From Micromonospora coriariae (lineage in GTDB: Bacteria > Actinomycetota > Actinomycetes > Mycobacteriales > Micromonosporaceae): 64,000 bases of DNA. The position numbers were made by a program, and so were the translations under genes. This document shows, one piece after another, positions 33,800-41,541 of this stretch (positions are counted from its first letter, which is position 1; the number at the start of each line of letters is the position of its first letter). The stretch spans positions 5,890,001 to 5,954,000 of the forward strand of contig NZ_LT607412.1 in NCBI RefSeq assembly GCF_900091455.1. The letters run 5' to 3'. The notes below the pieces were generated by a model that had not been told where the DNA came from, did no database searches, and worked only from the letters and a program-made list of their open reading frames with translations.

Positions 33800-34162
33800 T
33801 CAGCCGGTCAGGGCCCGGGCCAGGGCGTAACCGGCGGCCGCGGCGGCGAGTCCGGCGGTCACGCTGGCCAGCACGTTGGCCAGCGCGAAGAGCCGGTGGC
33901 CGGTCCTGGCCAGTCGCAGCGTCTCGTAGCTGAAGGTGGAGTAGGTGGTCAGCGCGCCGCAGAAGCCGGTGCTCAGCAGCGCGCTGACTGCCGGGCCGGC
34001 CGGCAGCCCGACGAGTACGCCGAGCAGCAGCGAGCCGAACACGTTGACGGTCAACGTGCCCCACGGGAATGCCGAGTCGTGCCGGGCCTGCACGGCCCGG
34101 TCGGTGAGGTAGCGCAGCGGCGCGCCGACGGCCGCCCCGAGCGCGATGAGCAGCACGGTCAC
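33800..34162 (-). CDS. crcB: Fluoride channel CrcB/Fluc subunit
   Basis: This 120-residue protein has four transmembrane helices and the CrcB hallmarks ALGAAVGAPLRYLTDR, FPWGTLTVNVFGSLLLGVL and STGFCGALTTYSTFSYET, with the pore-lining Asn and the Thr/Phe track. It exports fluoride as a dual-topology or paired dimer. It overlaps the preceding crcB by four bases (ATGA), so the two probably form a heterodimer, as in other Gram-positives with tandem copies. Confidence 0.95.
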   Translation of the reverse strand: MTVLLIALGAAVGAPLRYLTDRAVQARHDSAFPWGTLTVNVFGSLLLGVLVGLPAGPAVSALLSTGFCGALTTYSTFSYETLRLARTGHRLFALANVLASVTAGLAAAAAGYALARALTG

Positions 34163-34653
34163 CGGGCGGCCCGTCCGCCGTCGCGGCCGAACCGATCGAG
34201 CAGTCGAGCGGCGACGGCGTCACCCAGCCACACGGCGACCAGCGCACCGAGCAGCGTCGCGGCCAGGTACGCCAGCGCGGTGGCCGGAGTACCCGCGACC
34301 ACCGCCTGCTGCACGTCCACGGCGTAGGTGGAGAAGGTGGTGAACCCGCCGAGCACACCGACGCCGAGGAACGGGCGGACCAGTGGACGCCCGCCGCCGA
34401 CGTGCCCGAGCACCGCCATGAGAACGCCGATCAGCAGGCACCCGTTCAGGTTGATGCCGAAGGTCGCCCACGGGAAACCGGTCGGCTGGTGCGGGACGGC
34501 GTGTTGCAGGCCGGCCCGGGCCAGCGCGCCCAGCACCCCGCCGGCCGCGATCGTGGTGAGCACCGCGCCGGGGTGGGCGGTCAGCTCGCCCCGGTCGGCG
34601 GGGACGCGCAGATCGACGTCGGGGTCGGTGCGAGGGTCAAGTGGTCCGGACAC
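34159..34653 (-). CDS. crcB: Fluoride channel CrcB/Fluc subunit, longer paralogue
   Basis: The 164-residue protein has an acidic N-terminal extension of about 30 residues, then four helices with GGVLGALARAGL, FPWATFGINLNGCLLIGVL and GVLGGFTTFSTYAVD, the fluoride-channel signature. It is the first gene of the crcB pair. No convincing fluoride riboswitch was found upstream. Confidence 0.95.
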   Translation of the reverse strand: MSGPLDPRTDPDVDLRVPADRGELTAHPGAVLTTIAAGGVLGALARAGLQHAVPHQPTGFPWATFGINLNGCLLIGVLMAVLGHVGGGRPLVRPFLGVGVLGGFTTFSTYAVDVQQAVVAGTPATALAYLAATLLGALVAVWLGDAVAARLLDRFGRDGGRAAR

Positions 34654-34674
34654 GATGCCTCCCTACCAGCACGG

Positions 34675-34902
34675 GTGTCACTGGCAGGGACCGTTGGCGA
34701 GTGGCGTCGCGGTTCTCCCGGTGCTTCCCCGGGACGGCGGGCCCCACCGCCGGAAGCCCGACGGCTCCGGCGTCAGCATATCGCCCACGCCGCCGAGCGC
34801 CGGGCGGACCGGGTGCTGGCGGACGCGCTGGCCGAGGCGGAGGCCACCACGGAGCTGGCCCCGCTGGTGGCCGCGCTGCACCGGTTGCCGACGCCCGGCT
34901 GA
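34675..34902 (+). CDS. Short helical protein, start uncertain
   Basis: A 75-codon frame from GTG 34675 ends with a clearly protein-like helical stretch, RLRRQHIAHAAERRADRVLA then DALAEAEATTELAPLVAALH. It is divergent from crcB. No ribosome site lies before the GTG, and the first 25 residues are low-complexity, so the true start may differ. Family not recognised. Confidence 0.45.
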   Translation: MSLAGTVGEWRRGSPGASPGRRAPPPEARRLRRQHIAHAAERRADRVLADALAEAEATTELAPLVAALHRLPTPG

Positions 34903-34998
34903 CCAGGCACGCCCCGGTGGGCGACACGCCCGTGCATCGTTTCGAGGCCGCTGAGCTGGGGCAAGCCCAGACAGAGGTTCGTCGAGAGGGGGTGCGTG

Positions 34999-35427
34999 AT
35001 GGCCGAGGCCACCACGTCACATGGCCGGCGCTCGGCCGGCGGCACAACGGCCCACCGCGGCACCGGGCGGGCCGACCGGCCGCCGTTCCGCAAGCCCCGC
35101 TGGCCCAAGGCGTACGCCTTCGCCCTGGTCACCGGGGCGCTGTTCGTGTTCTCCTGGCTCGGCCAGTTCGTCTTCCAGTTGGTGGTCGAGAGCGACGAGG
35201 CGAGCCAGCACGGGCAGTCCTTCGCCTGGAGCGAGTTCCTACCCCAGTTCTTCGCCTCGACCTTCGAGAACTGGCAGTCGGAGTTCCTCCAGTTGGTCTG
35301 GCAGGCGGCCGGGTTGGCCCTGTTCTACTACTGGGGCTCGTCGCAGTCCCGCGAGTCCGACGAGCGGATCGAGGCCAAGCTCGACGCGCTGCTGCGGGAG
35401 CGGAACCTGGACCCGGAGAACCCCTGA
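34999..35427 (+). CDS. Membrane protein resembling DUF6766
   Basis: The 142-residue protein starts at ATG 34999 after GAGAGGGGG. It has a basic N-terminus, a transmembrane helix (AFALVTGALFVFSWLGQFVF), then an amphipathic stretch FFASTFENWQSEFLQLVWQA leading into a second helix, and a charged tail. The FENWQSEFLQ region recalls the DUF6766 family. No function is known. Confidence 0.7.
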   Translation: MAEATTSHGRRSAGGTTAHRGTGRADRPPFRKPRWPKAYAFALVTGALFVFSWLGQFVFQLVVESDEASQHGQSFAWSEFLPQFFASTFENWQSEFLQLVWQAAGLALFYYWGSSQSRESDERIEAKLDALLRERNLDPENP

Positions 35428-35501
35428 TCAACGGGGGCGTACGTTACCCGGGTCGGCCGGTACGGAACCGGCCGCGCCCGGTGGACAGGAGGCACCCCCC
35501 G

Positions 35502-36809
35502 ATGCAGGACCGCACCCCCCGCCCGGAGGAGCTGGAGCCGATCGAGCGAGCCGGCGTCGACGAGCTACGCGACCTGCAACGCGAGCGGCTGCGCTGGTCG
35601 TTGCGGCACGCGTACGACAAGGTGCCGCACTACCGTCGGGCGTTCGACGCGGCGGGGGTGCATCCCGACGACTGCCACGACCTCGACGACCTGGCCCGTT
35701 TCCCGTTCACCGGCAAGGCGGACCTGCGGGAGAACTACCCGTTCGGCATGTTCGCCGTGCCCCGCGAGCGGGTCGCCCGGCTGCACGCCTCCTCGGGCAC
35801 CACCGGCCGACCGACAGTGGTCGGCTACACCCGTGACGACCTGCGGACCTGGGCCCGGCTGATGGCCCGGTCGATCCGCGCGTCCGGCGGTCGTCCGGGC
35901 GACCGGGTGCACGTGGCGTACGGCTACGGGCTGTTCACCGGCGGGCTCGGCGCGCACTACGGCGCCGAGGAACTGGGCTGCACAGTCATCCCGGTCTCCG
36001 GCGGCATGACCGAACGCCAGGTCATGCTGATCCGCGACTTCGAACCCGAGGTCATCATGGTCACACCCAGCTACATGCTGGCCATCGTGGACGAGATGCA
36101 GCGCCAGGGCCTCGACCCCCGGGCGACCTCGCTGCGGGTGGGCATCTTCGGCGCGGAACCGTGGACCGAGGACATGCGCCGGGAGATGGAGCACCGGCTG
36201 GACATCCACGCGGTCGACATCTACGGACTCTCCGAGGTGATGGGCCCGGGCGTGGCCACCGAGTGCGTCGAGACCAAGGACGGGCTGCACCTCTGGGAGG
36301 ACCACTTCTATCCGGAGATCATCGACCCGCTCACCGGCGCCGTGCTGCCCGACGGCGAGCAGGGCGAGCTGGTGCTCACCTCGCTGACCAAGGAGGCGAT
36401 GCCGGTCGTGCGCTACCGGACCCGGGACCTGACCCGGCTGCTGCCCGGCACCGCCCGCCCGATGCGCCGGATCGAGAAGATCACCGGCCGGACGGACGAC
36501 ATGATGATCGTGCGCGGGGTGAACATCTTCCCGACCCAGATCGAGGAGCTGATCCTGCGGACCCCGCAGCTGTCGCCGCACTTCCAGTGCGTCCTCGACC
36601 GGCAGGGCCGGCTGGACACCCTGACGGTGCGGGTGGAGCGGCGGGCCGAGGTCGCCGTGGACACCGCCGAGCGCGCCGGCGCGACCCTGGTGGAGCTGGT
36701 GAAGAACACAATCGGGGTGAGCGTGGCGGTCGAGGTGCTCGCCCCGGACGGGGTGGAGCGGTCGGTGGGCAAGATGCGGCGCATCGTCGACCAGCGGCGG
36801 GCCGGCTGA
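35502..36809 (+). CDS. paaK: Phenylacetate-CoA ligase
   Basis: This 435-residue adenylate-forming enzyme has the ATP-binding loop RLHASSGTTGRPTVVGYT (residues 96-113), GIFGAEPWTEDMRREME, DIYGLSEVMGPGVA, and the C-terminal KITGRTDDMMIVRGVNIFPT, all as in PaaK. It activates phenylacetate to its CoA thioester in the cytoplasm. A PaaI-type thioesterase gene follows after one base, but no ring-epoxidase genes are seen, so it may act in another aryl-acid pathway. The start at ATG 35502 follows an ACAGGAGG site. Confidence 0.93.
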   Translation: MQDRTPRPEELEPIERAGVDELRDLQRERLRWSLRHAYDKVPHYRRAFDAAGVHPDDCHDLDDLARFPFTGKADLRENYPFGMFAVPRERVARLHASSGTTGRPTVVGYTRDDLRTWARLMARSIRASGGRPGDRVHVAYGYGLFTGGLGAHYGAEELGCTVIPVSGGMTERQVMLIRDFEPEVIMVTPSYMLAIVDEMQRQGLDPRATSLRVGIFGAEPWTEDMRREMEHRLDIHAVDIYGLSEVMGPGVATECVETKDGLHLWEDHFYPEIIDPLTGAVLPDGEQGELVLTSLTKEAMPVVRYRTRDLTRLLPGTARPMRRIEKITGRTDDMMIVRGVNIFPTQIEELILRTPQLSPHFQCVLDRQGRLDTLTVRVERRAEVAVDTAERAGATLVELVKNTIGVSVAVEVLAPDGVERSVGKMRRIVDQRRAG

Positions 36810-36810
36810 C

Positions 36811-37224
36811 GTGGCCGAACAGCGCAATCCGGCGTACGACATGTTCGCCGCCGACATGGCCTCGCGCGGCCTCGGCATCGAGCTGGTCGAGGCCGGCGAC
36901 GGCGCGGCGGTGGCCCGGATGCCGGTGACCGAGGCGATGCTCAACGGCCACGCCATCGCCCACGGCGGCTTCGTCTTCCTGCTCGCCGACACCGCCTTCG
37001 CGCTGGCCTGCAACAGCCGGGGCCCGGTCACCGTCGCGGCGGGCGGCGAGATCACCTTCGTCCGGCCGGCCCGCGCCGGTGACCTGCTCACCGCCCGCGC
37101 CACCGAACGCACCCGCTACGGCCGCAGCGGCATCTACGACGTCACGGTCACCCGGGACGACGGCGAGGTGGTCGCCGAGTTCCGGGGCCGCAGCCGGACA
37201 CCGGCGTCACCACCGTCGACATAG
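36811..37224 (+). CDS. paaI: PaaI-type hotdog thioesterase
   Basis: The 137-residue protein carries the hotdog motif GHAIAHGGFVFLLADTAFAL, with the catalytic Asp/Asn-region seen in PaaI (NGHAIAHGG), and AAGGEITFVRPARAGDLL. It probably releases CoA from dead-end aryl-CoA products. It begins with GTG one base after paaK. Its TAG stop is the first half of a -10 hexamer for the next gene. Confidence 0.92.
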   Translation: MAEQRNPAYDMFAADMASRGLGIELVEAGDGAAVARMPVTEAMLNGHAIAHGGFVFLLADTAFALACNSRGPVTVAAGGEITFVRPARAGDLLTARATERTRYGRSGIYDVTVTRDDGEVVAEFRGRSRTPASPPST

Positions 37225-37227
37225 GAT
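37222..37227 (+). promoter_or_regulatory. -10 hexamer overlapping the paaI stop codon
   Basis: TAGGAT ends 6 bases before the glycosyltransferase ATG at 37234, a leaderless arrangement. The TAG of this hexamer is also the paaI stop codon. Confidence 0.55.
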
Positions 37228-37233
37228 CCGCCC

Positions 37234-38340
37234 ATGCGTGTCCTGGTGGTCTCCGCGCCGCTCGTCGGCCACGTCTTCCCGCTGGTGCCACTCGCCGTCG
37301 CGCTGCGCGACGCCGGCCACGACGTACTGCTGGCGACCGGTGGCGGCGGCCTGGCCGCCGCCGACGCCGGCCTGCCGGTGCACGACGTCGCGCCGGGCTT
37401 CGACTTCGGCAGGATCGCGCTGCGCGTGCTGCCGCGCCACCCGCTCGTCGCCCGCGCCGAGCTGTCCGGCACGGCCGGCACCCGGGGCGCCGGTCTGCTC
37501 TTCGGTGCGCTCAACGACCAGCTCACCGACCCGGTCGTCGCGCTGGCCACCCGATGGCGTCCGGATCTGGTGCTGCACGAGCCGTTCGCGGTGGCCGGCG
37601 CGGTGGCCGCCGCCCGGCTGGGCGTGCCGGCGGTCCGGCAGGAGAACGCCCTCTTCGACGGACGGGACCTGGTCCGCGCCACCACCGCACGGCTCGGCGC
37701 CGCGCTGCGCCGGCACGGCCTGACCGAGCTGCCGCCGCCCGCCGCGGCCCTGGCCGTCGCTCCGCCCAGCGTGACCACCCAGGACGGCTGGCCGATGCGG
37801 TACACCTCCTACGTCGGCGGCGGCGCGTTGCCGGCCTGGCTGCGGGAGCCGGGTGACCGGCCCCGGATCCTGGTCACCCGCAGCACCCTCACCGGGCCCG
37901 GCGACCGGGGGCCGATGCCCGCCGTGGTCGCGGCCGCCGCCCGGGTGGACGCCGAAATCGTGCTGGTCCGGCCGGACCCTCGCTCGGCCCGTGCGCTGCC
38001 CGGCAACGTCCGGGTGGTGGACTGGATCCCGCTCGACGAGGCGCTGCCGGCGAGCGCGGCGCTGGTCCACCACGGCGGGGCGGGCAGCGCGTTCGGCGCC
38101 CTCGCCGCCGGCCTGCCGCAGCTGGCCACCGTCGGCCCGGGGGACCGGCGGCACAACGCCGAGCTGGTGGCCCGTCGAGGCGCCGGCCTGGCACTACGCC
38201 CCCGCGACATCACCCCGTGTTCGCTGACCCGGCTGCTCACCGACGACGGCCTGCGGGCCGCGGCCGCGCAGGTCGGCCGGGAGATCGCCGCGATGCCGCC
38301 GCCGTCCGAGCTGGTGGCCCGGCTGGCCGCGCTCGTCTGA
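37234..38340 (+). CDS. GT1-family glycosyltransferase
   Basis: This 368-residue enzyme begins MRVLVVSAPLVGHVFPLVPL, the usual N-terminus of UDP/TDP-sugar transferases of natural-product type. The C-terminal nucleotide-sugar-binding site is LVHHGGAGSAFGALAAGLPQ with HNAELVARRGAGLAL after it. The Asp/Gln of plant-type motifs is not conserved. Acceptor and sugar are unknown; no deoxysugar genes are near. It is transcribed from a promoter within paaI. Confidence 0.9.
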   Translation: MRVLVVSAPLVGHVFPLVPLAVALRDAGHDVLLATGGGGLAAADAGLPVHDVAPGFDFGRIALRVLPRHPLVARAELSGTAGTRGAGLLFGALNDQLTDPVVALATRWRPDLVLHEPFAVAGAVAAARLGVPAVRQENALFDGRDLVRATTARLGAALRRHGLTELPPPAAALAVAPPSVTTQDGWPMRYTSYVGGGALPAWLREPGDRPRILVTRSTLTGPGDRGPMPAVVAAAARVDAEIVLVRPDPRSARALPGNVRVVDWIPLDEALPASAALVHHGGAGSAFGALAAGLPQLATVGPGDRRHNAELVARRGAGLALRPRDITPCSLTRLLTDDGLRAAAAQVGREIAAMPPPSELVARLAALV

Positions 38341-38395
38341 CGGCCGCCCCGCGTGCCCACATCGCACGGCTCGGCGGCTGGGGCAGGATTACCGG

Positions 38396-38962
38396 ATGCG
38401 ACACGTCGTGCTGTTCCACTCCGTGTACGGGCTGCGGCCCGCCGTGCGCGCCGCCGCGGACCGACTGCGCGCCGCCGGGCACCGGGTCGTCACGCCCGAC
38501 CTCTACGGCGTCCAGGCCACCGACACCGTCGAGGAGGGCTTCGCGCTGCTCGACAAGATCGGCCAGGAGGTGGTGCTCGACCGGGCCCGGGCGGCGTTGC
38601 GGGACCTGCCCGGGGAGACAGTGCTCGCCGGTTTCTCGATGGGCGCCGGCGTGGCCGGGGCGCTGCTGGCCGAGCGCCCCGACACCGCCGGTCTGCTCCT
38701 GCTGCACGGCACCGGTGGCGCGCCGGAAGCCGTCCGCGCCGGTCTGCCGGTGCAGCTGCACCTCGCCGACCCGGACCCGTACGACACGCCGGACGAGGTC
38801 GCCGGGTGGGAGCGGGAGATGAGCGACGCCGGCGCCGACCTGACGGTGTTCCGCTACCCGGGCGCGGGGCACCTGTTCACCGACCCGGACCTCGCCGAGT
38901 ACGCCCCGGACGCCGCCGCGGCGACCTGGCCTCGGGTGCTGGCCTTCCTCGCCACTCCCTGA
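38396..38962 (+). CDS. Dienelactone hydrolase-like alpha/beta hydrolase
   Basis: The 188-residue protein begins HVVLFHSVYGLRPAVRAAAD and has the nucleophile elbow VLAGFSMGAGVAG, the Asp in HLADPDPYDTPDEV and the His in YPGAGHLFTDPDL. True dienelactone hydrolases use Cys at the elbow; here it is Ser, so it may be a serine esterase of the same fold. A CAGGAT hexamer ends 6 bases before the ATG, suggesting a leaderless start. Confidence 0.88.
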   Translation: MRHVVLFHSVYGLRPAVRAAADRLRAAGHRVVTPDLYGVQATDTVEEGFALLDKIGQEVVLDRARAALRDLPGETVLAGFSMGAGVAGALLAERPDTAGLLLLHGTGGAPEAVRAGLPVQLHLADPDPYDTPDEVAGWEREMSDAGADLTVFRYPGAGHLFTDPDLAEYAPDAAAATWPRVLAFLATP

Positions 38963-39089
38963 GCGTGGAAGCCGCCCGGGAGCGGCACCACGGACAGGTC
39001 ACCGGTCGGGGTTGCCGGCTCAGTGAGCGTCCGCACCGGTCCGCAGGGGCGTGGCGGTGCCGTGGATCCGCGCATCGGTCGTCGGAGGA

Positions 39090-41348
39090 TCACGCGGACG
39101 CCGCAAGGCCGTCCAGCGGGTGGATCAACGGCGGGCGGGGTATGGCGCGCCCCACGCCGGGCGCCCCACCGACGACGGTCAGCGCGCCGCGCCGGGGAGT
39201 GGGCCGCAGCCCGGACAAGCCTGGTGCGGCGGGCGCCGCACGGACCGGTGCCATCGCGGGGGTGCCGGGATGCCGGCGCGGCCCCGCCGGGTGGGTCGAG
39301 GCGGCCGGCCGCGCGGCCAGCGCCGCGAAGACGGCGTCGAGGCGGCGGGCCCGGGACCGGGCGGAGTCAAGCGGCACGATCTCCGCCCGAGCGGTGACCG
39401 GGCCGGCGAGTTCCCTGCGGCGGGTGACCGGGCCGGCGGCATCCGTGCGGCGCGTGGCCGAGCCGTCGGCATCCGTACGGTGTGTGTCGCGGCCGGGAGT
39501 CCCCGTTCGATGCACGGCGGCGACGGCCAGGGCGGCGACGACGATGGCGGCCCGGTCGATGGCGGCCCGGTCAGTGGCGGAACCGGCGGTCCGCGCGATC
39601 GTGTCCGGGTGAGCGACGTCGAGCTGGGCGGCGTCGGCCAGCCGGTTGGCGAAGACGGCCCGCAGTGCGCGGGGCAGCCGCTCGGCGGCGACCCGGTGCA
39701 GCGCCGGCGCGGCGAACGCGTACCCGCCGGCGCGGCGGGGGATCAGCAGCCCGACGGCGACGAGCCCGCGCAGCGCCGGCCCGGACCGCCCGGGCGTCCA
39801 ACCGAGCGCCCGGTCCACCGCCGCGCCGGTGGCCACGCCGCCCAGGGTGGCAGCGGCCATCAGCACCGCTCGTCGCTCGCCGTCGAGCCGGTCCAGCTCC
39901 GCGCCGACCGCCCGGCGCACGTCGTCGGGCAGTGGGAGCGCCGCCGGGTCCGCGCCGCCGACGATGGAACGCACGTACGCCGCCGCGTGCCCGGGACGGC
40001 CGCCCACCAACGGCAGCAGCCGGTCGACCAGAGCCACCGGTTGCCCGGCCCGGGCCAGCAGGAGGCGCAGCAGTCGCCCGCTCTGGACCGTGGCCAGCGG
40101 CCGGATCGACACCCGCCGGGCCGTGCCGGGTCGGGTGTCGGCCCAGTGCGGCTGGTGCAGGGTGATCACGGCGAGCGGCAGCCCGCGCGCCGTTGCGGCG
40201 GTGAACAGCGCGTGCAGGAACCGGCTCACCGCGGGTGCGGCCCGGTCCAGGTCGTCCACGGCGACGATCAGCGGCCGCTCGGCGGCCAGGCGCAGCAGGG
40301 CGTCCCGGCAGGACGCGGCGCCGGCCAGCGAGGCCGCCGAGCCGTCCGGGGTGGCCAGCAACCGTTCCAGCGCCGGGACCGCCGCGGCGACCCGGGCCGG
40401 CGGGAGCAGCGGTGTCAGGGTCGCCGTCAACCGGTCGCGGATCACCGCCGGGCCGTCGCCGTGGCGGATCCCGGTGAGGCCGCGCAGCAGGTCCGCGACC
40501 GGCGCGAGCACCTGGTCCGGGTACGGCTGGCAGGTCGCCACGCACCAGCGCACCGCCACCCCGTCCACCGTGGTCAGCGACGTGGTCAGCTCGTGCAGCA
40601 GCCGGCTACGACCGCTGCCGGTCGGACCGACCAGGGACACCCAGCGCGGGTTGTGCTCGCGGACCGCCCGGCTCAGCTGGTCCCGCACGGTCGCCAGTTC
40701 GCGACGGCGGCCGATCAGCGGGCCGTCGTGCGTGTCGGCACTCGGGCGCACGGGACCGACGGCGTGCCAGACCGGGCCCGGCGGCACCCGCCCGGCGACC
40801 GGCACCGGCGCCAGTTGGCGCTGGGCGATCAGGCCGGCCGTGGCCCGGGCGGTGGCCGCGCAGAGCGCGACGGCGCCGGGTGGCGCGTACTCCTGCAGGC
40901 GGGCCGCCGTGGTGATCACCGCGCCGCTGGCCACGCCGTGACCGCCGTCGACCGCGCTGTCCAGGTCGACCACCACCTCGCCGGTGGCCACGCCGACGCG
41001 CACCCGCAGCGCGATGTCACCGATCATCGGGCGGCGGTCCAGCGCGGCCTGGATCTCCAGCCCGGCGCGGACCGCCCGGTACGCGTCGAAGCCGTCGGAG
41101 TGCCGCGCGCCGAACAGGGCCATCACCGCGTCGCCGACGTACTTCTCGACCACCCCGTGCCAGCGGCGCAGCACGCCGGCGACAGTGTCGAAGTAGGCCC
41201 GTTGCAGCGCCCGGACGTCCTCCGGGTCCAGCCGGTCCACCAGTGCGGTGGAGCCGACGATGTCGACGAAGAGCACGGTCACCGTGCGTCTCTCCTCCGG
41301 CACCGGCCAGTGCGGGGCGATGGTCCGCTGCGTGATGATGGTGGTCAT
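39090..41348 (-). CDS. Class III adenylate/guanylate cyclase fused to an ATPase domain
   Basis: The 752-residue protein starts at ATG 41348. Residues 15-190 are a class III cyclase domain (TVLFVDIVGSTALVDRL with the metal Asp; VEKYVGDAVMALFGARHSDG; RVGVATGEVVVD). From about 230 an STAND-type ATPase follows, with RRRELATVRDQLSR, Walker A VGPTGSGRSRLLHELT and Walker B LIVAVDDLDRA. The last ~150 residues are Ala/Arg-rich with short repeats and no clear fold. Both domains are common in actinobacterial signalling proteins. It is divergent from a LuxR-type ATPase regulator. Confidence 0.9.
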   Translation of the reverse strand: MTTIITQRTIAPHWPVPEERRTVTVLFVDIVGSTALVDRLDPEDVRALQRAYFDTVAGVLRRWHGVVEKYVGDAVMALFGARHSDGFDAYRAVRAGLEIQAALDRRPMIGDIALRVRVGVATGEVVVDLDSAVDGGHGVASGAVITTAARLQEYAPPGAVALCAATARATAGLIAQRQLAPVPVAGRVPPGPVWHAVGPVRPSADTHDGPLIGRRRELATVRDQLSRAVREHNPRWVSLVGPTGSGRSRLLHELTTSLTTVDGVAVRWCVATCQPYPDQVLAPVADLLRGLTGIRHGDGPAVIRDRLTATLTPLLPPARVAAAVPALERLLATPDGSAASLAGAASCRDALLRLAAERPLIVAVDDLDRAAPAVSRFLHALFTAATARGLPLAVITLHQPHWADTRPGTARRVSIRPLATVQSGRLLRLLLARAGQPVALVDRLLPLVGGRPGHAAAYVRSIVGGADPAALPLPDDVRRAVGAELDRLDGERRAVLMAAATLGGVATGAAVDRALGWTPGRSGPALRGLVAVGLLIPRRAGGYAFAAPALHRVAAERLPRALRAVFANRLADAAQLDVAHPDTIARTAGSATDRAAIDRAAIVVAALAVAAVHRTGTPGRDTHRTDADGSATRRTDAAGPVTRRRELAGPVTARAEIVPLDSARSRARRLDAVFAALAARPAASTHPAGPRRHPGTPAMAPVRAAPAAPGLSGLRPTPRRGALTVVGGAPGVGRAIPRPPLIHPLDGLAASA

Positions 41349-41528
41349 GGGTATCGCACCGGCCTTTCTCCCGTTGCTGGCTGACGACCCTCGGAGATTG
41401 GCATTCCTGGGCTGAGTGGGGATCGGCAGAACGACGTATGTCGGCCACCCGCAACCTTTAGTCGCAATGTCGACGCGAGGAGTACCACAAGCGGCAGATG
41501 GCCGTAGAACGGTACGGGGCCGTGTGAT

Positions 41529-41534
41529 TAGGCT
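41529..41534 (+). promoter_or_regulatory. -10 hexamer for the leaderless LuxR-type transcript
   Basis: TAGGCT ends 7 bases before the ATG at 41542, with no ribosome site. This supports that start over the in-frame one 42 codons upstream. Confidence 0.5.
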
Positions 41535-41541
41535 GCGTGCC

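Noticed and set aside
33702..33830. 42-codon frame overlapping the cobO stop as GTGA
   Set aside because: It lacks any cobB-like sequence, is Pro/Arg/Gly-rich, and runs 31 bases into the well-supported crcB gene on the other strand.
34736..34751. Fluoride-riboswitch-like sequence upstream of crcB on the minus strand
   Set aside because: GGCGGTGGGGCCCGCC resembles the start of the motif, but the key GATG is altered and the following AAACYGC and GCTGATG-type elements are missing.
41416..41541. Upstream extension of the LuxR-type regulator
   Set aside because: The 42 extra residues have no counterpart in the family and would include the -10 hexamer before ATG 41542.
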